From Rhodosorus marinus (lineage: Eukaryota > Rhodophyta > Stylonematophyceae > Stylonematales > Stylonemataceae): a stretch of 64,000 nucleotides of DNA. The first letter of the stretch is position 1, and each line of letters begins with the position of its first letter. The position numbers were made by a program, and so were the translations under genes. The stretch spans positions 434,001 through 498,000 of the forward strand of contig JAMWBK010000007.1 of the NCBI GenBank assembly GCA_029953675.1, given 5' to 3'. The notes under the pieces are model-generated. The model searched no databases, was not told where the DNA came from, and saw only the letters and a program-made list of their open reading frames with translations. This document shows, in pieces, positions 45,178 through 56,975 of this stretch.

Positions 45178-47184
45178 CTCTCCGGGGTACGAAGTAAGCA
45201 GAGGCAACTGGCTTCTTCGCCAAATATTGTGGACTTCAGCGATGCCTCCAGCAGCGGGTTCTCGCCTGACAGTGGAGAAACTATCACTTGAAAAGATCTT
45301 CTACATGCTATGCACAGCGCTTCTCTGGTAATCCGCTCGTGTCTTCACGGCGAGTATTGCTTGGAGGACGCCAGAACGTGGTTCTATTTAAATAGACAAA
45401 TGCCGGAGAGAGCCGGTTCCTCATTCTCCCCCGGCTTGGGAGAACACCGAATGTACTGGCTATTATGACAACTGAATAGTACAACAGACGTCCCGCCAAT
45501 GCAGGATGTTCGTCCAATCCTAGGAGCCCCGGAGCGCGCACATCGAGGATTGATCAAGGATTGATCGAAAGGTTTGGCAACCAGAAACCTATACGATACG
45601 GTCGCCAATCGAAAAGATCTATTGACGGCAAAAGTGGCCACAAAGCGTCTGAGTTGCTTACGCACTCTTAGCTATAGAAACAATCGCATTGGTAGTACAG
45701 GAGGGTACTAGATGACTACCAAACCGCGATGCCACAGAGAGCTTTGTCAGCCATGTACAAAAACAAGGAATTCACCGCATTTGTACATATACCTGCCTCT
45801 ACAGAAGAAGACGCATCACTCTGTTCCAGACGAAGCAGGGTAAAGTATGCCTATAGAGGGGTTGGAAGGAGGGTCTTTGTCTTGACCCTCCTCTACACAG
45901 GCCCACCACCGATGAGGATGCCATACCCGGTTCGTTTCGTTATGCAGGGGGACAGGAGCGGTTCAAGTTGCTAATCTTCCAGTACGCCTTTTGGACGACC
46001 TGAGATGTGTACAGGGAGTAGATCATAACATCCAAGACCGTCCAAAGCGTCTGAGCAGAGGACTCTGTCCACCGATCCTAATAGACATAAGATCCTTGAT
46101 TGGACAAGAGTATCAATATGAACCTTGGCGCGTACCTGATTGGCTAAATCGATATATCAATTCAGTACAAGTCAATCGCCGATCTTCAATCTAATTTTTT
46201 CCGAAAATATGCTTTGACGAATCTCGGTGAGGAATGGACTTTCTGAAGCAATGCTTCGCACCCTGGCAAGAACCTTTGCGATGGGTTAAGGGAGAGCTGC
46301 GTGTAGAAAGGCCAAGCCAGGTCATATCAATGGACGAAGCTGGTGTGCGTCATAGATCTGTGAGGGAGGACAATAGCCTCGAAGAGTAGAAGATCATAGT
46401 TCATGAATCGACGGTCTACAGGTGTATTGAGCAGCCGGCTCAACTATTTTTTTGTTTTTGTTTGCACCTGACTCGATCCTGGGGGAGGTGATCACCACAA
46501 CCTGATCAGTTGAAGAGTAGAATTGACATCTTCCAGCTTATGCTTGTCTTTTGAACGATTTTCGCAAGTTCAAAGAATTCCTTTCAAGCGCTAAAATCTT
46601 AAGCTGCGCCACTCCAATATCCACAGCATTGTTCACTCATATCTGCTCTTCAGATCAACAGGTACTAGACAACAATTGGGATAGCGGCCAGGCAATGATG
46701 TGAAGTAACACCTAGAGCAGAACAATCGAATATAGACGTTCTAGAGCGCAATCTGCACTCTCAGCCGAGGAGTCGGCACAGTGTCTTGCTTCTATTCACA
46801 CAGGAAATCAGATGACGGCTCTGGGCAAATGATACCGCGACGGGACGGACCGGAGAAAGTCAGCCGATCCGGATAAATTCTTCATATCCCGAGAAGCAAT
46901 GATCAAGAACATCCGTACCATGTTCGATCCTCTTCATTGTCTGTAAGTTATTAGGGATACTTGCAAAGTTTCAATACTGACGCGCCCAGATGCCCCCGTA
47001 GTAATACTAGGCATCTTCGCTTGGATGTCGCTACGGATCCGGATGGGGACGGTGATCCAGAGCCGTTGGAGTCGGAGCGGGAACGGCATCTCACTGTGTT
47101 CATGGGTAATGTCTTATCAGACAGACATTGTTGCTTATTGAGTTTCGTCGTTGTCGTAGCGGTGAAGCTCACGCGATTCCACTA
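45178..47184. other. Long intergenic region, no supported gene
   Basis: Two kilobases of mixed composition with only short frames. The open frame at 46961-47185 (+), rich in acidic residues, could be a 5' exon or a leader of the methyltransferase gene downstream. Nothing else recognised. Confidence 0.3.
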
Positions 47185-48195
47185 ATGTTGGGGTTTGTGC
47201 CTGGACTCGGTGGGGTTCCGAAGGGGCGATCCTGCTCAGTACTGAGAGTCGAGGCAGCTCCAGCGTCTAGGAAAGGGCTAGATTTGAAAGGAGTCGCGTG
47301 GAAGGGTTTAATTGGGATAGTGAGGGCGAAGATAATAAGGGATGCGGAGCAGAAGCATAGAATACCATGGACGAAGTCCGTGCAATGGGTTCGGGATCAG
47401 AAGGCAGTGCTTGAGAAGGAGGAGGAGGCTCTAACGAATCCAGACGTTGACTATCCTGAGTACTTTCTACGAAAGTTTCATTCATATGAAGATGGAAACC
47501 TTGATGTCATGGCGGTTGAAGAACTCGATCCGGCTACAAGTGCTCTTGCGTGCCGGCTTTACGAACCAGAAATCGTGTCCGGAGATTGGGAGTATCAAGA
47601 GGCTGCTACAGAATTGAGGAACCAATTCCTTGAGCAAATTGGGAGCTACCAAAGTCTCTACGGAGGGAATGTTGAGCCTCGCCGTATTCTAGACATAGGT
47701 GGTTCAGCAATACACAGCACAGAGCCCATTGCAGACTACTTTCCAACTGCTAAGGTAACTGTTGTGGACCTCAGCCCAAAGTATCTTGCACTCGGCGTCG
47801 TACGTGGGCGCCAGAAGGGACTACTCGACAGAATAGATTTCCTCCACGCAAACGCGGAGTACCTGGATCAGTTCATTCCGAATGGGTCTGTGGATTTAGT
47901 TTGCGCGAGCTTCTTGCTGCACGAGCTTCCCACCACGGCCACAACGGAAGTGCTAAAGCAGGTACTACAGGCTCTAAAGCCCGGCGCGGGATTGGCGATT
48001 ACTGACAACGACCCGGTGCACGATGCCAAGATCCCAAAGCTCGTATTGGGCATGCACTACCTTACAGAGCCATGGAAGGGACAGTACTCAAAGCTTGACG
48101 TACAGGCTTTGCTAGAAGAGCTAGGCTTCGTCGACGTAGTCATCAACCAGATCAACAGGAAACATAGAGCGATTCTGGCGAGAAAACCCGACTAA
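47185..48195 (+). CDS. Plastid-type class I SAM methyltransferase
   Basis: Intronless, 336 aa. Starts MLGFVPGLGGVPKGRS, a likely transit peptide. A family-specific helical segment (RAKIIRDAEQKHRIPWTKSVQ) precedes the Rossmann methyltransferase core: motif I ILDIGGSAIHS, motif II VTVVDLSPKYLAL, then FLHANAEYLD, LVCASFLLHELP and GLAITDNDP. The layout is that of plant and algal plastid UbiE-like methyltransferases of unknown substrate. The usual G-C-x-x-G of motif I is here G-G-S-A-I. An upstream ATG at 47128 would add residues not typical of a transit peptide. Confidence 0.8.
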   Translation: MLGFVPGLGGVPKGRSCSVLRVEAAPASRKGLDLKGVAWKGLIGIVRAKIIRDAEQKHRIPWTKSVQWVRDQKAVLEKEEEALTNPDVDYPEYFLRKFHSYEDGNLDVMAVEELDPATSALACRLYEPEIVSGDWEYQEAATELRNQFLEQIGSYQSLYGGNVEPRRILDIGGSAIHSTEPIADYFPTAKVTVVDLSPKYLALGVVRGRQKGLLDRIDFLHANAEYLDQFIPNGSVDLVCASFLLHELPTTATTEVLKQVLQALKPGAGLAITDNDPVHDAKIPKLVLGMHYLTEPWKGQYSKLDVQALLEELGFVDVVINQINRKHRAILARKPD

Positions 48196-48349
48196 AGCCG
48201 TTGCTGGAGTGAGCGGCCAACTGAACAAATGAAAGCCAAATTTCACGCTTAAAAATATTGGGGCAAAGACGTCTGAAGGCTCCTGTTACAGGCAACGTCC
48301 TCCGCCAACTTCTTCTTTCCGAAATTTCTGAATAAAATTTCTGGGCCAA

Positions 48350-48830
48350 AAGTAGATGGCCGTTGATACCAGGTGTCTCCGGTCAGACATACAAAGCCAT
48401 CGGGTATCCTGGTCCTGGAGATCCAAGGTGGAGCCATTTTACGTTGAAACCATCGGGCCGAGTAAAGACACTATGAAGATGGCGGTTGATACCTGATGTC
48501 TCTCGTCGGACATACAACGCCAACATTCTCCTGGGACAGGAGATCGAAAGTAAGACTATATTACATTAAAACCATCGGGCCGAGTTGAATGGCAATGTCA
48601 TTGCCTTAAAAAAAGGGGCCAGATATTTGGCCTTTTGTACAGGACGCAGGGCCTGCGAGCATGGCCACTGCTGCAATGACGTCTTCCAGCGATTTCTAAT
48701 AAAACTACCAGGCTAAAGTTCAGGCCGTTGCTACCCCAACATCGCCCGTCAGACCCGCAACGCCATTGCCGTCTCAGCTTCGAGGTCGACACGGTCGAAA
48801 TACAATTGGCAAAAGAAACCATCGCGGCGG
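48350..48830. repeat. Diverged tandem repeat, about 120-nt unit
   Basis: Units start with ATGGCCGTTGATACC-GTGTCTC-GTCAGACATACAA-GCCA and end with TTAAAACCATCGGGCCGAG. Copies begin near 48356, 48479 and 48718; the last is more diverged and a partial fourth may sit near 48910. Between the second and third lies a segment with GAGCATGGCCACTGCTGCAA, related to the minisatellite at 54 kb. Confidence 0.7.
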
Positions 48831-50361
48831 GGTTGATCGCCCATGTTCCATTTGCTTCCTCGCCAAAGTAGAATTCTGAGTCCGTTGTAGTATCGTACCG
48901 GGCCAGAGACTTGGCCGCTGATACTTACGACAAAGGCTTCGTGGTAGAGCGGTTGAAACGCCACGGATGGCACATGTCAAAGCACTACATTGACATCTTC
49001 AGGTGTCTTGGACTCTTCAAGATACACCTCGAGGGCAACTATGGAGCCAGTATCGACGTCCTTGATCGCTTGCAGAGACTTCCGCGCAGGATCGATCTCC
49101 TGCAGTTTGGAGTTGAGATTGTTCTTTTTTGGTCAGCAATGAAGCTATGATCTGACACCTGCCTTGTAGAGAATGTTTTAACCGTACGCGAGTTTCTGTC
49201 CCCGCTGCTGCAGCCCAAGATTGTCCGAGTGGGACACCCGAGGTGAACATGACCATGTCCCACGTTACCGTATCCAGTGGAGGAGTACTTCGTCTCAAGT
49301 TCATGAGCCGCGCCAGCGCTCCTCGGAGGTGCACTTCGAGGTCCTTCACTTGTGTTTCATTGAGCTTGCGAGTGGGAGATCTTATGCCTCTGAGGAGGAA
49401 GACGTAATTCCGCATCACCGAGCCCCTAGAGCGCTCGAGTATCGGGATTACGAACTTTTCGACTTTTCCCTTCGGTTGAAACAAGAATAATTCCCAACGT
49501 ATTAAAAACCGGCTCTGGGTTAGATCGGAAATCTATGCTACGGTTTCCGCCTCACCTCTTCGAACCATTTCCTTGCCTCAGTAAGGTGGTCCCGTACGTA
49601 GGAGCATACATCCGGATGTCGACACACCGAGACAGCAATTCCAAACTTCCTGTTCCTTTCAAACAAATCTGAGCGTGCGCTCATTAACTCAGAACTCTAG
49701 CAACACGAACTTGCGATTCCGCTACCATGGATGGAATCCTGATTCGGAAGTTGTTCGCGGCCATTTACCTGCTGGATAGACACCTTCAATGAACAGCACC
49801 ACCTGCACAGCAACGAAGAGAAATTCCAGCACGAGATCTATAGGCTTCCATGATCCTTCCATGTGGTTTATGGATGCTCATCAGCTGCAAGGTTCTGTTT
49901 TCATTTTTCCCTCAAAACGTGATCAGCGGGCGTCCCCGCAAGATAAAAGCTTGTTCACAAAATTTTCCGCTTGCGAAAGAGCAATCCATGAACTTCTTCC
50001 GCCCCACTAGTCTAGCGAAACTGCAAGGTGGTCTGAATGATCTTGGAGGAGTCGAAGCGTATACCAGTGCAGCGGCTTATAGCTCAGCTTCAACCTATGC
50101 GCTTCGGGTGAGTTGTTGATTAATCCAGTTCTGACTTGTTACGTTGTGAAACAGCAACCAGATGCCTGAGCGTGTCAGGAAGGGATGTGCAGGAGATGAC
50201 TACATTCACCATCACCTTTACAAGCTAATGAAATGGGCAATGGGTCCGCATCGATTTCCAAAAGGGAGTACGACATCCAACCCGCTATAAGACATGATGG
50301 ACAAAAACACATGGCCTATCGACACTGTTGATTTAAATTCATGTGCCTATTAGGGATTCTT
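48831..50361. other. Intergenic region, no supported gene
   Basis: Overlapping frames on both strands (49017-49484 minus, 49221-49490 plus) are about equally plausible by eye and carry no recognised motif. No gene is called. Confidence 0.3.
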
Positions 50362-51919
50362 TTAGAACGGATTGGTACCACCACCCGCCGCACCACCGCC
50401 ACCAAGTCCAATATCGAGGTTTCCAAACCCTGCTAATATGTCATCGTCGTTTCCTGCAGGGACACCACCCATGGGTGGGCTGGCTCCAAGACCAACAGGG
50501 GCCGCTTGAGGCTGTGGAGGAGCAAGACCGGCCCCAGCTCCACCGAGCCCACCGCCAAGTCCGGCTCCCGCACCTCCGAGGCCACCGAGTCCCCCAAGTC
50601 CACCATCAAGACCTCCTCCAAGTCCTCCAAATCCACCAAGTCCACCGAGTCCACCAAGACCTACAGCTCCACCTGCCAATCCAGGTCCTCCCATGCCCAT
50701 GCCTGTTCGTAGAAAAACGGAGCCAAAAACAAGACTACGGGGTTAAAGACAAAACAGTTGAAACCTATTGCCGCAAATTTAAAATGTGCTTACCAGCTGC
50801 GGGGTTTGGAGGAGGTGCTGGCAAAGCAAGCGGAGCAGGGGGAAGAGCTGCCATTCCAGCGTTACCCATTGGATTCATTCCCACCCCTGCCATTGGGTTC
50901 ATCATGGGATTCATCCCCATTCCACCGTTCATCATCGGGTTCATTCCAGGATTCATTCCGGCCATTCCCGCGTTCATTGCAGGATTCATCCCAGCCATTC
51001 CCGGGTTCATACCGGCCATTGCTGGGTTCATCATTGCGGGATTCTGCATTCCTGGAGCCATGCCGGGCATACCACCCATTCCAGGATTCATCCCAGCCAT
51101 CCCAGGATTCATTCCCGCCATGGCCGGGTTCATTCCTCCCATAGCGGGATTCATTCCCATTCCCATGCCTAATTTTAAGGAAAAGCGGACCATTAGCAAC
51201 AGCACGCCAGATAAACCCAAGCCTCAGAGCTAGCACCTACCTGCTGCAGCTGGGTTCATGCCTCCCATCATTGGATTCTGCATAGCAGGATTCATAGCCG
51301 GATTCATCCCCATGCCCATGGCAGCCATGTTGGGGTTGATTCCCATTGCGGCTAGTGTAGCTGCGGTGATGTCTGCCGTTGGAATAAGTGAAAAGGTAAA
51401 GTACGCTCAGCTATCAGACATTGCGAACGACAACTTTTGCTCATCGCGAGTAATCTCACCTGCTTGACTAGCCTTTTTCTTAGACTTCGACTTCTTCTTC
51501 TTCTTCTTCTCGGAGGAGCTATCGGAATCTTCATCGGAGTCACCTTCGTCCGAGTCATATTCTGAATCATCATCAGAATCTCTTCTCTTCTTCTTCTTCG
51601 ACTTCTTCTTCCTAGTTCTTCTATCATCATTGTCCCTTCGATCATGATACCTGTCATCGTACCTTCCTCCGTAACGATCACGACCGCCATCGCGTCCATA
51701 CCGATCCGGAGGTCCATACCGATCCCCACCATACCGATCCGGAGCACCGTACCTCCCACCACCTCGGTCACCACCTCGGTCACCACCTCGGTCACCACCA
51801 CCACGGTAATCATCCCGTCGATAGTCACGAGACACACCCACACCACCACGGTCATAGTAATCGTCCCGTGGAGGTGGTTCGCGATACCCTCCACGGGTTT
51901 CATAATCGTACCTACTCAT
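50362..51919 (-). CDS. Low-complexity RGG / MNPGM-repeat / Gly-Leu-rich protein
   Basis: Four exons (51460-51919, 51241-51372, 50794-51168, 50362-50702) give 435 aa. Order: Arg/Gly/Asp/Tyr-rich part (repeats of RGGD and PDRYG, about residues 1-95), a block of Lys and of Ser/Asp/Glu (about 98-150), short repeats of the type MNPAMAGMNPGM (about 155-310), then Gly-Leu-Gly-rich repeats and the end GGGTNPF. No known domain. All three introns are phase 1 and 72-91 nt. The RGG part suggests RNA binding, and the terminal NPF is an EH-domain ligand motif in other proteins; both are inference. Composition suggests a disordered, phase-separating protein. Confidence 0.8.
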
Positions 51920-53929
51920 CTTCCTTAGTTCAAATCTACAAACCCATCAACCTCTGCAACCTCCAATTCCTTCTGCCACCAAACTCCCTCAAAGCCCAAG
52001 CTTCCGTCTTCACTTCCCAAACCCCTCTGTCCTCCCTCAATAAGTCCTAAAGCAATCTTTTTCCAGTGAAAGACCAACTTTCACCCTTTGGCCCCAAAAG
52101 AAAGAAGAAGAAGAAAAACACACGACCAAAAGGGGTTGGAAAAACAAAACAAAAAAAGGGCATACCGCTGCTGACCTAGTTTTTAACCCCCCTCTACAGA
52201 AATCAAATTGTAGAAAAGCTACGAAACTACACCTGCTAAGTGAGAATGCAACTGCTAAACAGTAATGACTTTTGGAACCAACCTCTGAAGTTAACAGAAT
52301 CGGAGAATATGAAATCTGCAACTATCAGCACAGGGGGGGGTAGAGATTCATAATTGTCCTATTCGTCTGTAGAATTTCTCCGTGGTAAATCAGTTGATTC
52401 GGACAAGCTGTCTAAAACAAGACCTTAAGAGGGGGAAAAAAACCCAACGTTCATGCCCGCGCCGATATGATGGGGTTCCGATACCTTCCCTTCCGAAAAA
52501 CTGATCAAGTAGATTTTCCTGAATTATGATGTTATCCAGGGTATACATGTTTTTCTAAGGGGTTGCCTGTCAGATACTCAGAGTCACTAAAAACAATGCT
52601 CGGAATGTACGGGGGGGGGGAAATAAATGACACCCATGGTTCCCCAGAAAGGAAATCTGCCTGGGGTGTAGGGGGGATGGAATCGGCCGGGAGGCCTTTC
52701 ACTGAATTCCTGGTTCCGCGTGTTGTTCAGGGAAATTAATAATGATTGAATCAATCTATATTTTGGATTTTCAGACTTTTCAGAATACAATTGTCTCCAT
52801 CGTTCCGCAAGAACCTGTGTTCCATTCATATTTCCTCAGGGGGGTTAGGAACGCTGAATAGGGATGAAAATTATCGATTAACGAAAATTGTCGAGTATAT
52901 TTGCACGGCAAAAAGCCTTCACAATGCCCTAAGCATAGTTAGCAACTAGAAGATGGACAATCGGTTAGGACGATTTTTTCTCTAGAACATGAGATTATTG
53001 GAACATGGTTACTTTAAAAAAGGATGTCCTTTTTGTATTTTTGAATTATATTCTAGGTGAAGGGTACAAATATAGAACAAAATAAAGCATTTGCAGGTGG
53101 ATCGGAAACGGAGTTTCTGGAATGAAATTGGGAAGGTTTAGGGTTTTTACATGAGTTGTGTCTTGGCTTGGGTTGGCTCTGTCGCAACGTCGTCTTTGCT
53201 CTTCACAATGAGCCCATGTGATTCTTTCGTTTCTCGGTTTGCGGAGGGTCTTCGGATGACGTACGTTCCGCTTATCTGGCTCTGAGAGGCTGTCCAGTCG
53301 TGTTCGCAATTGACCTTGATAAGATCATATATCTTAACATGGTGGATGTGTAACGTTCTCTCCAACGTCAAGATGCGATTCTGCTCATTCCAAGTGCTAG
53401 TTTGCCCGTGGGGTTTCGAGTGTTGGACTGGTTCAGTCAGATCCTGCTTTCGAAATCTGTGCCTGTTTCTATAAGAGAATGCAGGTCTCTGACTACAACA
53501 GCCCGCACAACACACAACAGACCCATCAGCTTGAATTCTGAGTTCTCGAAAAGTCGAAGTCAGCAAAAGCTTTGCCCTCCGGCAATGAGCTAGTGTTTAC
53601 TAGTACACTCGCAGCACACTAAGATCCTACTGAAAATTCACACAGCTTCTGGTGACGACTTTGACAATCGATTTCGACCGTATGGAACAATCGATTCCAT
53701 GCAATGGGAAGATGGTCTGTCCTGGGGGGCTAACGAACCTTAAACACCGCAATGTACCTTTGTTCGCCGCTTTACCAAAACGCGTAAGAAACGTCTTTGG
53801 GCTACGTTAGGGACTACACCAAGCATGGCTGGTCTCAAACTAGTCTCGCGGTCAGATGACCGTCGCGAATCATCCGCACAGATTGCTAGCGCTGCTCACA
53901 CCTGCCCGGCTAGATTTGCGTAGCATAGC
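51920..53929. other. Intergenic region; possible minus-strand ORF 53147-53566
   Basis: The first 250 nt are C/A-rich on the plus strand (leader of the minus-strand gene). A run of G at 52612 and several others suggest low-complexity DNA. The minus frame 53147-53566 (139 codons) has a protein-like stretch (HIHHVKIYDLIKVNCEHDW) but no recognised family; it could be the last exon of a gene. Confidence 0.3.
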
Positions 53930-54355
53930 CAATGCTGTGAAGCTAATTTTCCAGACCAAACGAACACACAGCCAACGCTAAGGACCTAATTTTCCTGGCC
54001 AAGTCAACATAGACATTGTTCTTCCGGGCCGCAGATGAACCGTGGCCAATGTTACAACCTAGATTTCCCAGCCGGATGAGCATGACCACTGCTACAACCC
54101 TAGATTTCCCGGGCAGGTGAGCGTGGCCAATGTTACAACCCTAGGTTTCCCGGATACTTGAGCATGGCCAATGTTACAACCCTAGGTTTCCTGGCCAGAT
54201 GAGCAGGCCAATGGTACAACCTACATTTCCTGGCCAGATGAGCATGGTGTGGTTACAACCTTACACTTCCTGGCCAGATGAGCAGGCCAATGTTACAATC
54301 CTAGCATCCCTGGCCAGATGAAAAGTTCCAACGTTACCCGCCCAATTTTTCTGGC
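53930..54355. repeat. Minisatellite, about 40-50-nt unit
   Basis: Eight or more diverged units around the consensus CCTAGATTTCCTGGCCAGA, then TGAGCATGGCCAATGTTACAAC. Best-kept copies lie between 54030 and 54320. Unit length varies by several bases, so no frame is kept. Related sequence occurs near 48655 and, in reverse orientation, near 60715-60890. Confidence 0.8.
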
Positions 54356-54648
54356 CAAAAACAAAATGGTCATCAGTGCCTCTTTGGGTGAAAGATCTTA
54401 GTGTCCCATTGACCGGCTTCAGGCGGGTTTGCAGGAACGCGAGAAGCGGGGAGGACCTAAGCAATCATGGACAAGATTCACCTCGTCTAAAAGGGTTTAA
54501 TCTTACAATAGTATGGAACTCCACTAAGGCTCGTTGTCAGGACAATAATCCTTTGAAAACTGCTGGGAACTCGGGTTGCAAGCCGACGGCGTTGGTTTTT
54601 GGTGGGGAGGTGGGGTGCCAGTTTAGCTGTAGCGGCCGGGAATTCGTG

Positions 54649-55268
54649 ATGGAGTCTACATCCATAAATACCAGTGTTATGACGGCCAGAGAGACTCTGA
54701 AGAGATTCAGGGATGCGCTGACCGTCGCGTTGCAGAGAGCGGTAAGATTGACGTGCACCTCGTCTAGAACGGGAAACCCGCGGATGAGGACAAAGCGAGT
54801 TGACGATTGACAACCTGTTCTTGTCTTACGCTGGTTTGAAACAATCAAGAATGCTACTGACAGGGATAAGCCTGCAGAAACGCTGGAAGCTGCTCAGAGT
54901 TTGTCGTCGGAAAACGTTAAGGTTCTGATTATTTACCTCGAGAAACTAAAGGACGACGTTGGGGCTGTTGAGAAACAGGCTGAAGCTCAGCAGAAGGACA
55001 TCGCAGAAAGAAATGCGCAGGAAACTGCTCACCAGAGCTGGAAAGACATGCAAGCCCGAAAGCTTGCCCTCCAAAAGGTAGTGTACAAGTCCGAGCCGAC
55101 TCACAATCCCAACAGCTGGCTACTCTTCCTAACCCGTTTATGCATTGTCATCCTCGCCCACAGGAGGTACGGAGCAAAAACGTTGCACTCAAGCAACGTA
55201 TAGATAATCTGAGAACGCTTCGAAGCGATTTGTGGACGTTGAGCCCGCCAGATGATGCAGAAGACTAG
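54649..55268 (+). CDS. Small coiled-coil protein, unassigned
   Basis: Exons 54649-54741, 54850-55077 and 55164-55268 give 141 aa. Almost entirely helical, with heptad-like stretches (RETLKRFRDALTVALQRA, NVKVLIIYLEKLKDDVGAVE, NVALKQRIDNLRTLRSDLW). Size and shape recall small Mediator head/tail subunits such as MED28 or MED30, or cofactor A-type chaperones, but no motif decides. Both introns are canonical and phase 0. An ATG 13 codons downstream is an alternative start. Acidic C-terminus (PPDDAED). Confidence 0.7.
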
Positions 55269-55651
55269 CTAACCAGCCCGACAAGAAGAATGTGGAATAA
55301 TAGGATCGCGCTGCTTTTGAGAATCAAACGCCGCTTTCATTGCAGCTCTAGGGGCATGAGGAGAGCAAGATACAATCCAACGGCCATCAAAACGACAATG
55401 ATGGAACGCCCAAACTCGAAACTGGAGGACAATGTGGCTGCGCTTCCATAGATGCAGCAGGGAAGCATCTGTTCCATTCGTGCGCACTGTGACTGATTTT
55501 CGGTTTCTACTTTGTTATAGACAGCTTCGCCCCGTGCCTATGAGGTTTTTGCAAGGCATTGTAGGCCCGCGTTTTTAGAAATTCGTACTATATTAAGCCT
55601 TTACTTATCATCGTTTGCGAAGGACCAATGACTTGTTTTCGGGACTTATAC

Positions 55652-56148
55652 TCATTTTGGGTCCAGATCCCTCTCATCAAACATTCCGTCCGGTTTCTCG
55701 TTCCAATAGTACCACCAGCACCTGTAGCCCAGAGTGGCAGCAAAGATGGTCATGAAGGCCGAAGTTGCAATGGCACTCCTGATCGAATAGAAAGAAAGAA
55801 TGTGGATTTCAGAATCGCAGAGGAACAGGATGGAAAGAATCTTTCTCAGAATTTTTCGACAATGCATCCATGAGACATGAACAGAGTCAATGCGAAGAGT
55901 GATCACAGAAGCTCACATTCGTGAATTCCGACTTAATTTCCTTATCTTGCCCATTTGTGGATGATCGAAGGGCTAGTTGGCGGATGACGGCACAAAAAGC
56001 ACAAAACAAAAAAAAAGCGAGAAGACAACGTTCAGAACAGGACTCGGTCAAGACCAAACTTCAGTTTCTTCGAACGTGGAGGATGTGTGCAATCGGTGTC
56101 CCTCATCATTGAACTTACGGGCCTCTCAAACGGCAACGGCTGACTCAT
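55652..56148 (-). CDS. 70-aa single-pass membrane protein, three exons
   Basis: Exons 56119-56148, 55917-55972 and 55652-55778 join in frame to 70 aa. First exon codes for MSQPLPFERP and ends in a GTAAGT donor. The last exon codes for one membrane span (SAIATSAFMTIFAATLGYRC) then WWYYWNEKPDGMFDERD. The basic middle (KIRKLSRNSR) before the span suggests an inner mitochondrial or similar membrane with the C-terminus out of the matrix. It is the kind of size seen for accessory subunits of respiratory complexes, but I cannot name it. The gene is easily missed because each exon is tiny. Confidence 0.55.
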
Positions 56149-56975
56149 GCTTTCGTTTCTGAAGGCCGACCAAACCTTCTCTGCTCACTTCAATTCAAAC
56201 TGTAGATCGTATCTTTCTCCAGCTCAATTAAGAAACAATAGCTCCCATGGATGCCTCCTCAGCCCCAAGTGTTATCCACTACCACTTTCGAGGAGTAGAT
56301 TCCAGTCTTTTCCCGAGGTCATTAGATTCCAAGGAAGATGGTCTGGTCGCCAATGAGCTGTGAGTGTGTTAAGTATCACTTATGGAACGGAGAATTTGAA
56401 GAGAGAGAGTGTCAACATGGAGCAGCTCTTAATGTAGTGTTCCAGACTCGGACGTGCCATTCCATGAGTACCGCAGCTAGGACGCTCTTGGAAGCAGTCT
56501 GGTGGGCACCACACCTAAAGATTGATTTGTGATTGCTAGGACGCTACTAGTAGTAGTAGTATCAGATTCCAGAGGACGATTGAGTCTGACCACAAAAGTG
56601 GGTACATTTAAAACGGACCTGTCGACGAAGGTTCTAACAGATGTGACGGGTTCTCTAGAGCGGAATTCGTAATCACACTTGTGACCTAGCAGGAAAGTAG
56701 AGAGTTCTTGTGGCAAGCAGATCTTATGGCGTTTCCTGCTGAATAGAGTTCAAAAACCCAGCTTACCCAGCTTCACCGCAATTATATGGAGAAAGTGCGA
56801 ATCACAAACAGAGGCCTCAATTTACCAGGCGGTATGGCCTTGACTGAGTGAGTTAGGCAAAGTAGTTCGCCGATCATCTCTTGCTTCGATGGGGTCGGCT
56901 GGATCAATGTGCAGCAAGTTAGACAGCAGCGGTTCGCTTAAATAGACTGTTTTTCGTTGGGTTGAATCTCCCTGA
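56149..56975. other. Intergenic region, nothing recognised
   Basis: Short frames on both strands without motifs. A TAG trinucleotide run occurs near 56545-56560. Confidence 0.3.

Noticed and set aside
50343-51233. 296-codon plus-strand frame opposite the low-complexity gene
   Set aside because: The minus strand has four exons that join in frame with canonical splice sites; the plus frame is its antisense image.
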